Of a DNA stretch of 20,293 nt, positions 7,881 through 15,253 are shown in pieces. Origin of the DNA: Cenarchaeum sp. (GTDB lineage: Archaea; Thermoproteota; Nitrososphaeria; Nitrososphaerales; Nitrosopumilaceae); NCBI GenBank assembly GCA_020027365.1, contig JAHRAJ010000050.1:1-20293 (forward strand). Direction: 5' to 3'. The notes beneath the pieces are model-generated. The model made no database searches, was not told the origin of the DNA, and worked only from the letters and a program-made list of their open reading frames with translations. Made by a program: the position numbers and the translations under genes. Numbering within the stretch: position 1 is the stretch's first letter; every line of letters begins with the position of its first letter.

Positions 7881-8620
7881 TTTGAAATCTCGCCGGGAAC
7901 GACCATGGTGTCGGTGATGGCAAACCCGATGCTGTCATAACCAGTCCCCCTGAACACGACCCTCCACTGGCCCGCGATGTCGTCGATGGTGCACGTACCC
8001 TTTGCCGGTGACAGCGAGGGCTTGAAGTACTGGTTAAAGGCCGACTTGTCCAGCCCGTCAAACGGGATTGTAAAGTACAGCCTCTCGTGGGTGGCGTTCA
8101 CCGATCTGTAAAATGCCATCTGACCCTTTTCCTCGTACGGGACGACGCCGGTTCTTACGAATATGTTCTCGCCGATCGCATACACACTCCTGTCTATCTG
8201 GAACGGGCCGGAGGTCAGCCAGTCCCTGGGCCTGCGCGGGTCGTAGTTTGAGGATGCCGGATCGGGGTTTTGCTCCTGCTCCTGGGTCTTTTTTCTAATC
8301 TCGTCCAGCCTGCCATGGATGTCCGAGGCGGTGTTGGTGGGCGGGGGCGGCGGGGGCGGCTGAAGTACCTGCGCGTCGTCAATCCTGATCGGGGGCGGCT
8401 GCTCTGGCAGGGCGGTTGTGGCCGGGGAGCCGGTGACAAAGGCGGCGGCGACCGCCGCGGCCACCATGGCAACGCCTATGATTACGGCAAGACCCCGCTT
8501 GATCACATCCCGCAAAAACGCTTTTTTGTCTAAAAGTCTTTGGTACGAAAAAGTGGAAAATGCCCTAGACCGCCTAAAAATTTGATGCGATCGGGAATAC
8601 GGCCCCATTTTCTTGCACAT
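7862..8620 (-). CDS. Membrane-anchored protein of unknown function
   Basis: I do not recognise this family by function. From the ATG at 8620 the 252-residue protein has a basic N-terminal tail, one hydrophobic segment at about 43-63 (Ala/Val-rich), then a Pro-rich and Gln/Glu-rich linker at 73-122 including seven consecutive prolines. A compact domain follows at about 135-252, beginning [19 protein letters not shown]. Two cysteines, C210 and the terminal C252, could form a disulfide outside the cell. The layout suggests a single-pass protein with an extracytoplasmic beta-rich domain. The start is uncertain: TATA-like sequences at 8638-8647 and 8626-8633 favour starts at 8620 (M1) and 8608 (M5) respectively. 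The 3' end overlaps hisI by 19 bases in the opposite direction. Confidence 0.8.
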   Translation of the reverse strand: MCKKMGPYSRSHQIFRRSRAFSTFSYQRLLDKKAFLRDVIKRGLAVIIGVAMVAAAVAAAFVTGSPATTALPEQPPPIRIDDAQVLQPPPPPPPTNTASDIHGRLDEIRKKTQEQEQNPDPASSNYDPRRPRDWLTSGPFQIDRSVYAIGENIFVRTGVVPYEEKGQMAFYRSVNATHERLYFTIPFDGLDKSAFNQYFKPSLSPAKGTCTIDDIAGQWRVVFRGTGYDSIGFAITDTMVVPGEISNYEPVC

Positions 8621-8625
8621 TGGCC

Positions 8626-8647
8626 ATATAATACCACTAAATTTTTA
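8626..8647 (-). promoter_or_regulatory. Promoter region of the membrane-protein gene (two TATA candidates)
   Basis: Read on the minus strand, TAAAAATTTA (8647 to 8638) lies about 23 bases before the ATG at 8620, and TATTATAT (8633 to 8626) lies about 21 bases before the second Met at 8608. Either would give a near-leaderless transcript. This AT-rich stretch is shared with the divergent threonine synthase promoter. Confidence 0.45.
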
Positions 8648-8662
8648 GGATACGAAAGTTAA

Positions 8663-8672
8663 GTAATACTTA
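8663..8672 (+). promoter_or_regulatory. TATA box of the threonine synthase gene
   Basis: TAATACTTA, centred about 26 bases before the ATG at 8693, fits an archaeal TATA box for a leaderless transcript and supports 8693 over the upstream in-frame TTG at 8675. Confidence 0.5.
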
Positions 8673-8692
8673 GCTTGATATTAGGATTTTTT

Positions 8693-9955
8693 ATGTGTGG
8701 TTTTTTGGATGTGGGGGTATTGGTGGACAGGGTCGGGCTGGAGTGCCGCGAGTGCAAAAAGGGGTACGAGTCTGCGTTTAGGTACGTGTGCGACGAGTGC
8801 TTTGGCCCGCTGGATGTGAGGTACGAGCTGCCGTCCTCTGTATCCACGGACACGTTTGCCGGGCGCCCCGACACCTATTGGCGGTATTTTGAGCTGCTGC
8901 CGGTGGTGGACAGGTCTAACATCGTGAGCATAGGTGCGGGGATGACGCCGCTGATCCACGCCGAGAGGCTGGGCGAGGCGCTGGGGCTGGATAATCTGTA
9001 CATCAAGAACGACTCTGTAAACCCCACCTACTCGTTCAAGGACCGGCCCGCCGGCGTGGCCGTCTCCAAGGCAAGGGAGTTTGGGCTGTCGGAGGTCGGA
9101 TGCGCGTCGACGGGCAATCTGGCCTCGGCCACGGCGGCACACGCGGCGCGCGGCGGGATGCCGTGCCACGTGTTTGCGCCAAGCGACATAGAGACTGCAA
9201 AGATCGCGCAGGCCCTGTCGTACGGGGCGCACTTTGTTGCGGTTGACGGCACGTATGACGACGCAAACAGGATTGCGGCGCAGATTGGGGACAGTCGCGG
9301 GATTGGGGTGGTGAACATCAACATGCGCTCGTATTATGTGGAGGGATCCAAGACGCTGGCATACGAGGTGGCCGAGCAGCTTGGGTGGGGGGTTCCCGAC
9401 CACCTGGTGGTGCCCGTGGGGAGCGGCGCGATGCTCAACGCCATATGCAAGGGGTTTGAGGAGCTGGGGCGGGCGTCGCTGCTGGACGGCGGCGGCGACA
9501 ACGCCGTTGCGGGGATGCATGTTCATGCGGCACAGCCGCGCGGGTGCGCCCCGATTGTTGATGCGTTCAAGCGGGGGGACGGCGAGGTGATCCCGGTGGA
9601 GCGTCCGGAGACTGTGGCCAAGAGTCTGGCAATAGGCGATCCCGGCGACGGGCGGTACGTGCTCAAGAGGCTGCGGCAGTACAACGGGCTTGCTGAGGAG
9701 GCAGGCGACGGCGAGATTCTTGACGCCATATTGCTGCTGGCCCGGACCGAGGGGGTGTTCACAGAGCCGGCCGGCGGGGTGTCCGTGGCGGTGCTCAAAA
9801 AGATGGTAGAGCAGGGGCGGATAGACCGGGGTGAGAAGGTTGTGTGCTATGTGACGGGCAACGGGCTCAAGGCCACGGATTCGGTGATGAGCGTGCTTGA
9901 AAAGCCCAAGACCGTTCCGGCCGACGTTGCAAAGATCGCGGAGTCGATGGCGTGA
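8693..9955 (+). CDS. thrC: Threonine synthase
   Basis: A PLP fold-type II enzyme that converts O-phosphohomoserine to threonine. The N-terminal region holds a zinc-ribbon-like pair C18/C21 and C33/C36 (LECRECK, YVCDECFG), common in archaeal threonine synthases. TPLIHAERL follows at 85-93, then the Schiff-base lysine K116 in NPTYSFKDRPAG, the phosphate-handling CASTGNLAS at 138-146, VPVGSGAMLNA at 240-250, and EPAGGVSVAV at 358-367. The zinc ribbon and SFKDR favour threonine synthase over threonine dehydratase or cysteine synthase. The 420-residue length is normal. The ATG at 8693 is preferred over the TTG at 8675 from TATA spacing. Its TGA overlaps the next gene as TGATG, which implies co-transcription. 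Confidence 0.92.
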   Translation: MCGFLDVGVLVDRVGLECRECKKGYESAFRYVCDECFGPLDVRYELPSSVSTDTFAGRPDTYWRYFELLPVVDRSNIVSIGAGMTPLIHAERLGEALGLDNLYIKNDSVNPTYSFKDRPAGVAVSKAREFGLSEVGCASTGNLASATAAHAARGGMPCHVFAPSDIETAKIAQALSYGAHFVAVDGTYDDANRIAAQIGDSRGIGVVNINMRSYYVEGSKTLAYEVAEQLGWGVPDHLVVPVGSGAMLNAICKGFEELGRASLLDGGGDNAVAGMHVHAAQPRGCAPIVDAFKRGDGEVIPVERPETVAKSLAIGDPGDGRYVLKRLRQYNGLAEEAGDGEILDAILLLARTEGVFTEPAGGVSVAVLKKMVEQGRIDRGEKVVCYVTGNGLKATDSVMSVLEKPKTVPADVAKIAESMA

Positions 9956-11310
9956 TGGGATTGGCAAAGATATCGTTTACCGTCCCGTCCGTCCTCAACC
10001 AGGGGGGCGGGGAGAGGAAGATCCAGGTCTTGGCCGGCTCGCTGCAAGAGGCGTTTACCAAGGTGTCCGAGGAGATGGGCGACGACTTTGCACGCCGCGT
10101 GCTAGAGGCCGACGGCAGGCCGCGCTCGCTGATAAACGTGTATGTAAACGGCAAGAATGCCAAGTTTTCGGGGGGGATGGAGGCGCCGCTGGCAGACGGT
10201 GACGAGGTGTACATACTCCCGGCCGTGGCGGGAGGCTCGTCTGCAGAGTCGCCGGCGCAGGAGCTTTCAAGCCGGGAGCTTGACAGGTTTTCGCGCCAGG
10301 TGATGCTAGAGGAGATTGGGTACGAGGGGCAGCTAAAGCTAAAGAACGCGCGCGTGTGCGTGGTGGGCGTGGGAGGCCTTGGCAACCCCATATCCACCAG
10401 GCTTGCGGCGATGGGGGTGGGCACGCTGCGCATAGTGGACAGGGATGTCATCGAGCTGTCAAACCTGCACAGGCAGACCATGTTTGACGAGGGTGACGTG
10501 GGGGCGGTCAAGGTCGAGGCCGCGTCCAAAAGGCTTGCAAGGATCAATCCAGGTTGCAGGATTGAGGCGCTGGCCGTGTCTGTAAACGAGTATACGGCGC
10601 CCGAGGTGGTGGAGGGGTGTGACGTGGTCGTGGACGCGCTGGACAGCGTCAACGCGCGGTACGCCCTGAACAAGGCATGCGTGGACTCGGGAATCCCGTT
10701 TGTTACGGGCGCCGCGGTCGGCGTTTCGGGCCAGGCGTTTACGGTGGTGCCGCGCCAGAGCGCGTGCTATCATTGCGTGTTTCCCGGCCTTGACGAGGAC
10801 TCGATGCCCACGTGCAGCATCGAGGGGGTCCATCCGTCAATCCTGTCCATCGTGGGGGGGATAGAGGTGGCCGAGGCCGTCAAGGTTGTGCTGGGCAAAA
10901 AGCCGAGCCTGTCTGATAGGATACTCCACGTTGATTTGGAGAGCATGGTGTTTTCGGATACGGGGACGTCTCGCGCAGAGGAGGACTGCCCGGTGTGCGG
11001 CGCCGGTACGGGCGGGGGGGACGGCGCCCCGAGGGATGAGCTTGTGCTAGAGGAGCTGTGCGGCCGCAACAGGGGCAAGCGGACGTTTTCGATCACGCCG
11101 ACGGCCACCTTTGATCTGGATGTCGACGGGGTGACCGCGGCCGCCGGGGACAGGGGGCTGGTGGTGGAAAACCGGGGCGAGCTGGGGCTGTCGCTGCGCA
11201 ACAATGATCTCTCGGTCAGCTTTATGAAAAGGGGATCGGCGGTGGTGGTGGGCCCGCGTGATGAGGCAGAGGCGGTCGCGCTGTACAAGGGCCTGCTTGG
11301 CAGGAAATGA
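9955..11310 (+). CDS. MoaD/SAMP-like carrier fused to E1-like adenylyltransferase
   Basis: Three parts are visible. Residues 1-94 resemble MoaD/ubiquitin-like sulfur carriers (KISFTVPSV, INVYVNGKN, ADGDEVYILPAVAGG), ending in G93-G94 but continuing into the next domain. Residues 105-349 form a ThiF/MoeB/UbaA-type E1 domain: SRQVMLEEIGYEGQ, nucleotide loop GVGGLGN 137-143, SNLHRQ with R173, D230 in VDALDS, a TC motif with candidate catalytic C287, and a zinc site from C271/C274 (CYHC) and C345/C348 (CPVC). Residues about 370-451 are a small C-terminal domain I cannot name; it is not a rhodanese. E1-like enzymes of this type adenylate carrier C-termini for molybdopterin, thiamin or tRNA thiolation or protein conjugation; which applies here is unknown. 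Start 9955 forms TGATG with thrC; the GTG at 9952 is rejected. Confidence 0.88.
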   Translation: MGLAKISFTVPSVLNQGGGERKIQVLAGSLQEAFTKVSEEMGDDFARRVLEADGRPRSLINVYVNGKNAKFSGGMEAPLADGDEVYILPAVAGGSSAESPAQELSSRELDRFSRQVMLEEIGYEGQLKLKNARVCVVGVGGLGNPISTRLAAMGVGTLRIVDRDVIELSNLHRQTMFDEGDVGAVKVEAASKRLARINPGCRIEALAVSVNEYTAPEVVEGCDVVVDALDSVNARYALNKACVDSGIPFVTGAAVGVSGQAFTVVPRQSACYHCVFPGLDEDSMPTCSIEGVHPSILSIVGGIEVAEAVKVVLGKKPSLSDRILHVDLESMVFSDTGTSRAEEDCPVCGAGTGGGDGAPRDELVLEELCGRNRGKRTFSITPTATFDLDVDGVTAAAGDRGLVVENRGELGLSLRNNDLSVSFMKRGSAVVVGPRDEAEAVALYKGLLGRK

Positions 11311-11340
11311 TTTATGAGTCATGATGTGTGTATGTGGTGT

Positions 11341-11345
11341 GGTGA
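11341..11345 (+). promoter_or_regulatory. Shine-Dalgarno site for the PGI/PMI gene
   Basis: GGTGA lies six bases before the TTG at 11352. An in-frame TGA at 11343-11345 blocks any earlier start, and the next Met is residue 15, so this site supports a TTG start. Confidence 0.5.
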
Positions 11346-11351
11346 ACGGCG

Positions 11352-12386
11352 TTGGTTACCACTGACGATATAGCCAGATTTGATCCGTCCGGGATGCATG
11401 CGGTATATGACGAGTGGGCCGGCATAGCCAGGGATTCCTACCTGCGCGGCGGCGGGCTTGGGGGGGTTGATCTGGACGGCACGGATCACATTGTGTTTTG
11501 CGGCATGGGGGGATCGGGTGCGATTGGGGACGTGTTTTCGTCCATTTTGTCACAGCGTGACATACACGTCAGCGTGGTAAAGGGGTACAGGCTTCCCAAG
11601 ACCGTGGATTCGGAGACGCTGGTGGTGTCGGTCAGCGTGTCGGGCAACACCGTGGAGACGATTGCCGCCACCGAGCTTGCAGACAAGACCGGGTGCAGGA
11701 TGCTGACCGTCAGCTCGGGAGGCGAGCTTGAACGGCTGTCCCAAAACAGGGGGATTGGCCATGTGAGGATACCGTTCATGCACTCGGCGCGCACCTCGTT
11801 TGTGTCGTATTTGTACTCGTTGCTGAGGATACTGTCAGACTCGTTGCCCGTTACGAGGGGCGAGGTGGAGGAGTCGCTGGGGGCGCTAGAGTCGCTGTCT
11901 GCGCGCATACGATCGGCAAACCTGGATGCCGCAACCAACCCGTCGCTGGGCCTGGCCGAGTTTATAGACCGCACCCCGATCATCTACTACCCCAACGGCC
12001 TGTCCTCGACCGCCACCCGGTTCAAAAACTCGTTGCAGGAGAATGCAAAGACGCACGTGATGACCGAGGAGATTCTTGAATCCACCCACAATAATATCGT
12101 TTGCTGGGAACGGCCGTCCGATCTGTCCGTGGTGCTGCTTAGCGGACCCGACGATGATCCCAAGACCGTCGAGAGGTGGGACATACTCCGGGACTATTTC
12201 AGCGAGAACGGGGTTGGGTACCGGGAGGTGCACGCCGTATCGGGCAACATACTGACAAAGCTGGTTTACCTCACCTACCTGCTTGATTATGCCTCGGTGT
12301 ATCTGGCCATCAGGCGTCAGACGGATCCGAGTCCGGTTCGATCGATAGACTATGTAAAAAGGAGGCTGGGCGATGGCGGCAGGTGA
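11352..12386 (+). CDS. Bifunctional phosphoglucose/phosphomannose isomerase
   Basis: A SIS-fold isomerase of the archaeal PGI/PMI family that interconverts glucose-6-P or mannose-6-P with fructose-6-P. The first SIS loop is FCGMGGSGAIGD at 49-60 and the second SVSVSGNTVET at 92-102. The catalytic pair fits the crystallised Pyrobaculum enzyme: E230 in LQENAK and H246 in ESTHNNI, with the same 16-residue spacing. The length of 344 aa is slightly above the roughly 300-330 usual. The start is a TTG preceded by GGTGA. Forty-one bases separate it from the E1 fusion gene, and its end overlaps the next gene by 14 bases. In a thaumarchaeon it would feed gluconeogenic hexose phosphate and mannose for glycosylation (inference). 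Confidence 0.9.
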   Translation: MVTTDDIARFDPSGMHAVYDEWAGIARDSYLRGGGLGGVDLDGTDHIVFCGMGGSGAIGDVFSSILSQRDIHVSVVKGYRLPKTVDSETLVVSVSVSGNTVETIAATELADKTGCRMLTVSSGGELERLSQNRGIGHVRIPFMHSARTSFVSYLYSLLRILSDSLPVTRGEVEESLGALESLSARIRSANLDAATNPSLGLAEFIDRTPIIYYPNGLSSTATRFKNSLQENAKTHVMTEEILESTHNNIVCWERPSDLSVVLLSGPDDDPKTVERWDILRDYFSENGVGYREVHAVSGNILTKLVYLTYLLDYASVYLAIRRQTDPSPVRSIDYVKRRLGDGGR

Positions 12387-13695
12387 TGCGGGCGACCGTG
12401 ATGGCGCGGGGGACGCCGCGTCATCCGGGCATCTGGAGACGGTTCATCTGGACGAGGTTGACGGGTTTGGATTCGAAGAGGTCTGCAGGCGGATCCTTGA
12501 CCGCGCCAAGTGGGGCGGTGTAAAACGAATCGGCGGCGTGGCAGACGGCGGACGAGATTTGGTGGTGGACGGGCCTGGGGGAAAGGTGATTGTCGAGTGC
12601 AAGCACCAGCCGGGCTCCTCCGTCGGGAGGCCCGTGATCCAAAAACTTCATTCCGCACTGGTTTCGTATGGGGCTGTCAAGGGTGTTGTGATGACTACGG
12701 GCAGGTTTACGCGAGAGGCCGCCGAGCACACAAAGAGCCTAGATCCGCCGGTCGAGCTGATGGACTTTGGCCGGGTATCCGCCATGGCAGAGCGGGTGGG
12801 GATCAGGCTGGTCATGGGTTCCCAAACCTCGACGGTCTTTTGCATGCCGGTGCCGGGCGGGGACGAGGTTCGCGCCAGGGTTGTAGAGGAGATGCAAAAC
12901 TTTCAGAGCCATCCTGCGCAGCTGCACAAACTGATCACGCCGGGCCGGCCGTCGATGTCTTTTGATCCACATTATGTGATCAGCGTCAACGTTGATCAGG
13001 AGTTTAAGACTAGTGTGGGGGTGGTCCACTCCATACGCGAGCGCGGCCAAAGGCTGATCATAGACGCATGCACCGGCAGGCTGCTGGATCCAAAACAGAC
13101 CGCTTTTCTGGAGGGTGCACCGCTTGTTGATGCCGCCGCCCCTGGCATGCTGGATGTGGGGTATCCGGCAAACCGCGGCAGGTTTGGGATGGACGTTACC
13201 TCGATCCGCAAGCTTGCCACCGCGATGATCGTGGACATGCATACAACTACGGTGTCATACACGGGAAGAAACAACGTCCGATACGCCAAGAGGTGCGTTC
13301 CCGGACCTAGGAGCATAAGCTTTTGCGACATAAAGCAGGTGTTGCTCCCCCGGTATGCCGAGGATGTGTCCGTTCTGGAATCCAGGTATCGGCTTGCCGC
13401 AATCCGCAACGGGGCCGGCATCATGATCACGGATGCGGGAATTTGGACGTGCCGCACGTGCGGCAAGGCGATCGGCGGGGGACATAACGGTCTGGCGTGC
13501 AACTCGTGCGGTGCGCTTGCGCATGCCCCCCGGGCGCACAAGGGCCACAGCTACAGGTGCGCCGAGTGCGACAAGACGCTGTGCAGGGGGTGCACGTTTT
13601 GGACTAGGCGCCTTTTGTTCTTCAAAAGGATGCTGTGCAAACGGTGCGCAGATCTTGGCAAGGCGCCCATAAAGAGGCTCGGCAACCTGGGTTGA
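12373..13695 (+). CDS. Mrr-type nuclease-fold protein with C-terminal zinc ribbons
   Basis: Residues about 28-150 look like an Mrr/PD-(D/E)XK domain: GFGFEEVCRRIL at 31-42, GG-x-x-DGGRDLVV with D62, and the E75-C-K77 pair (VIVECKHQ), plus Q90. That is the catalytic D...ExK set. Residues about 165-345 form a middle region I cannot assign. The C-terminus (360-425) holds five CxxC pairs: C360/C363, C376/C379, C396/C399, C404/C407 and C422/C425, so two or more zinc ribbons or a RING/B-box-like cluster. It may be a DNA-damage or restriction nuclease, or another nucleic-acid-processing protein; no methylase is near, so a classical restriction system is not supported. Its ATG at 12373 overlaps the isomerase gene and has GGAGG seven bases upstream. 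Confidence 0.8.
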   Translation: MAAGDAGDRDGAGDAASSGHLETVHLDEVDGFGFEEVCRRILDRAKWGGVKRIGGVADGGRDLVVDGPGGKVIVECKHQPGSSVGRPVIQKLHSALVSYGAVKGVVMTTGRFTREAAEHTKSLDPPVELMDFGRVSAMAERVGIRLVMGSQTSTVFCMPVPGGDEVRARVVEEMQNFQSHPAQLHKLITPGRPSMSFDPHYVISVNVDQEFKTSVGVVHSIRERGQRLIIDACTGRLLDPKQTAFLEGAPLVDAAAPGMLDVGYPANRGRFGMDVTSIRKLATAMIVDMHTTTVSYTGRNNVRYAKRCVPGPRSISFCDIKQVLLPRYAEDVSVLESRYRLAAIRNGAGIMITDAGIWTCRTCGKAIGGGHNGLACNSCGALAHAPRAHKGHSYRCAECDKTLCRGCTFWTRRLLFFKRMLCKRCADLGKAPIKRLGNLG

Positions 13696-13720
13696 TCGAC
13701 GGCGGTTGTGGCGGCGCCCC

Positions 13721-13726
13721 TTTTTT
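13721..13726 (+). terminator. Oligo-T terminator candidate after the Mrr-type gene
   Basis: Six T residues follow a G+C-rich stretch 25 bases after the stop codon. Archaeal RNA polymerase can terminate at such oligo-T runs without a hairpin. The run is short, so this is tentative. Confidence 0.35.
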
Positions 13727-13794
13727 CGCTTTGGAGGAGGAGGGGGAGAATCGGCGGTTTTTGGAACGGGGTCACCGCCACCGCCCAAACCTTG

Positions 13795-13837
13795 CCTCCC
13801 CGCCCCCCCTCCAGCAGCATCCCCTCCCCACCCCCCC
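13795..13837 (-). repeat. C-tract block, G-quadruplex-capable on the minus strand
   Basis: The plus strand has CCTCCCCGCCCCCCCTCC, then CCCCTCCCCACCCCCCC (13821-13837). On the minus strand this gives G-tracts of seven, four and four bases with one-base loops, then two more tracts after an 11-base spacer. That satisfies a strict G3+ quadruplex pattern with very short loops. Confidence 0.7.
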
Positions 13838-13964
13838 GTCCGCCACCGCCACCACCACCGTCGTCCCCACCCCCCACCCGCCGCTACTGCCCTATGACAT
13901 ATGGTGGTGGTGGCACATGCCTAGCCAACACCGGCTATCAAACCAAAAAAACCACAAACAACAC

Positions 13965-13972
13965 TTTTAAAA
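13965..13972 (+). promoter_or_regulatory. TATA box of the ribosomal protein/aIF5B operon
   Basis: TTTTAAAA lies about 53 bases before the rpl7ae ATG. Initiation about 26 bases downstream would leave a leader of roughly 27 bases that holds AAGGTGAG (14011-14018), a good Shine-Dalgarno match, so this operon head is leadered, unlike the others in the window. Confidence 0.55.
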
Positions 13973-14021
13973 CCAAATGAGAACAGATGTGGAATGGAGA
14001 TAAACCCCCAAAGGTGAGATT

Positions 14022-14408
14022 ATGGGCAAGGCATACTATGTAAAGTTCGAGACTCCGCAGGATCTTGTAAACCCGATATACGAGGCGATTCGGGTGGCAA
14101 TCCAAAGCGGCAAGGTGAAAAAAGGCACCAACGAGGCGACAAAGGCCATAGAGCGGGGGTCTAGCAAGCTTGTCGTCATAGCAGAGGATGTAGAGCCGCC
14201 CGAGGTGGTCGCGCACCTGCCAATCCTGTGCGAGGAGCAAAACGCGGCGTATGCATTTGTCCCAAGCAAGGACGATTTGGGCAAGGCTCTGGGCATAGAT
14301 ATCACCTCGGCGGCGGCTGCAATCATGGATTCTGGCGACGCCCAGCATATTGTTGATCAGGTTATTACATCGATTGCCAAAGTCAAAGGCGGCAAGACTG
14401 ATCAATGA
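14022..14408 (+). CDS. rpl7ae: Ribosomal protein L7Ae
   Basis: A kink-turn RNA-binding protein of the 50S subunit, which in archaea also forms part of C/D and H/ACA guide RNPs and RNase P. Family features are [27 protein letters not shown] at about 20-46 (KGTNE contacts the kink-turn), [19 protein letters not shown] at 49-67, and [26 protein letters not shown] at 67-92. The length of 128 aa is normal for archaea. It heads a five-gene translation operon, and its TGA overlaps the rps28e ATG (ATGA). Confidence 0.96.
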   Translation: MGKAYYVKFETPQDLVNPIYEAIRVAIQSGKVKKGTNEATKAIERGSSKLVVIAEDVEPPEVVAHLPILCEEQNAAYAFVPSKDDLGKALGIDITSAAAAIMDSGDAQHIVDQVITSIAKVKGGKTDQ

Positions 14409-14617
14409 GCGCCGAGGCCGAAGAGGTAACCCAGGCAGAAGTAATCCAGATTGTTGGCAGAACCGGCATTGCAGGCGAGGTGATTCAGGTCAGGGTCAAG
14501 ATCATGTCCGGCAATGACAAGGGCAGGATTCTCACCCGCAACGTAAAGGGCTCCGTCCGGATGGGTGACATACTGATGTTGCGCGAGACGGAGCGAGAGG
14601 CAAAGAAGATAAAGTAG
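14405..14617 (+). CDS. rps28e: Ribosomal protein S28e
   Basis: A small OB-fold protein of the 30S subunit. The 70-residue product has [16 protein letters not shown] at 11-26 and [19 protein letters not shown] at 31-49, then [16 protein letters not shown], all typical of S28e. The acidic N-terminal ten residues precede the conserved fold. It is translationally coupled to rpl7ae by an ATGA overlap and followed by rpl24e, the usual archaeal order. Confidence 0.96.
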   Translation: MSAEAEEVTQAEVIQIVGRTGIAGEVIQVRVKIMSGNDKGRILTRNVKGSVRMGDILMLRETEREAKKIK

Positions 14618-14620
14618 GTG
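14617..14620 (+). promoter_or_regulatory. Shine-Dalgarno site for rpl24e
   Basis: GGTG, overlapping the last base of the rps28e stop codon, lies eight bases before the TTG at 14629. An in-frame TGA at 14626 rules out any start before that TTG, so the rare start codon rests on both observations. Confidence 0.45.
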
Positions 14621-14628
14621 GATGATGA

Positions 14629-14835
14629 TTGAGTCTTTTGGTAAAACCGTGCAACTTTTGTGACAGACCTGTCGCCAAGGGATCGGGCACGATGCTGATC
14701 AAAAACGACGGCACGGTGCTGTGGTTTTGCTCTGCAAAGTGCAAAAAGAACATGCTGGAACTCCGGCGGGATCCGCGCAAGCTAAAGTGGACCGGCAAGT
14801 ACGTCAAGGGCGGCATCCGCCAAAAGAAGAGGTAG
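14629..14835 (+). CDS. rpl24e: Ribosomal protein L24e
   Basis: A zinc-binding protein of the 50S subunit. The 68-residue product has the zinc ligands C8 and C11 (PCNFCDRPV) and, after [16 protein letters not shown], two further cysteines in [24 protein letters not shown] at the end is the family's hallmark. It begins at TTG, because an in-frame stop at 14626 excludes any start before it and no ATG precedes the zinc site. The next TTG (residue 4) is a possible alternative. A gap of 11 bases follows rps28e and 10 bases precede ndk. Confidence 0.93.
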   Translation: MSLLVKPCNFCDRPVAKGSGTMLIKNDGTVLWFCSAKCKKNMLELRRDPRKLKWTGKYVKGGIRQKKR

Positions 14836-14845
14836 TGGTGGGGAA

Positions 14846-15247
14846 ATGGCCGAACAGACTCTGTTTATAGTAAAACCTGATGCCGTGGGACGCAGGCTGG
14901 TCGGGGAGATTGTAGCGCGCTTTGAGCGCAAGGGGTTTGCGATACTCAAACTAAAGATGTTCCGGTTTTCCAAGGAGCAGGCAGAGCTGTTTTACAACGT
15001 ACACAAGGACAAGCCGTTTTTTGGCGAGCTGGTATCGTTTATCACGTCCGGGCCTGTGGTGGCCGCCGTGATCGAGGGCAACAACGCCGTTGCCGCAACC
15101 AGGTTGATGATAGGCGCGACAAAGTCGTTTGAGGCCGCCCCCGGTTCGGTACGGGGCGACTACGGTCTGGGGTTTAGCGAGAACATAATCCACGCGTCGG
15201 ATTCGCAGGACAGCTTTGAACACGAGTCGAGGGTAGCGTTCCCGTGA
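14846..15247 (+). CDS. ndk: Nucleoside diphosphate kinase
   Basis: Transfers the gamma phosphate between NTPs and NDPs through a phosphohistidine, keeping GTP and other NTPs available. Landmarks are [18 protein letters not shown] at 5-22, [17 protein letters not shown] at 56-72, VRGDYG near 102-107, and the active-site histidine in NIIHASDS. At 133 residues it is slightly shorter than typical 140-150 residue enzymes, mainly at the C-terminus. A GGTGGGGA sequence precedes the ATG. It sits between rpl24e and infB, the conserved archaeal order. Confidence 0.95.
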   Translation: MAEQTLFIVKPDAVGRRLVGEIVARFERKGFAILKLKMFRFSKEQAELFYNVHKDKPFFGELVSFITSGPVVAAVIEGNNAVAATRLMIGATKSFEAAPGSVRGDYGLGFSENIIHASDSQDSFEHESRVAFP

Positions 15248-15249
15248 TC
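15244..15249 (+). promoter_or_regulatory. Shine-Dalgarno-like GTGATC before infB
   Basis: GTGATC spans the ndk stop codon and ends four bases before the TTG at 15254. It matches the distal part of the archaeal GGAGGTGATC Shine-Dalgarno sequence and supports the TTG start. Confidence 0.4.
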
Positions 15250-15253
15250 CGAA

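Larger units (their letters stand above)
13696..14021 (+). other. Noncoding region with C-tract and translation-operon leader
   Basis: A T6 run at 13721-13726 follows the Mrr-type gene by 25 bases and may end its transcript. A purine-rich GGAGGAGGAGGGGGAG segment (13733-13748) is followed by a long C-rich block at 13795-13883 that could partly pair with it. The minus strand of that block can form a G-quadruplex. The last 60 bases carry the rpl7ae promoter and leader. Short open frames here are Pro/Thr/Gly low-complexity and I find no tRNA fold or other gene. Confidence 0.6.

Noticed and set aside
8681..9967. 428-codon minus-strand open frame opposite threonine synthase
   Set aside because: The plus strand carries clear PLP-enzyme motifs over the whole span; the antisense product is low in hydrophobic pattern and has no domain.
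13708..13980. Short Pro/Ser-rich open frames in the C-rich gap
   Set aside because: Their composition follows directly from the C-tract, they have no ribosome site or domain, and two frames are open at once.
13696..14021. tRNA or small RNA gene in the gap before rpl7ae
   Set aside because: I found no TTCRANNC-type T-loop or paired acceptor ends; the sequence is dominated by homopyrimidine tracts.
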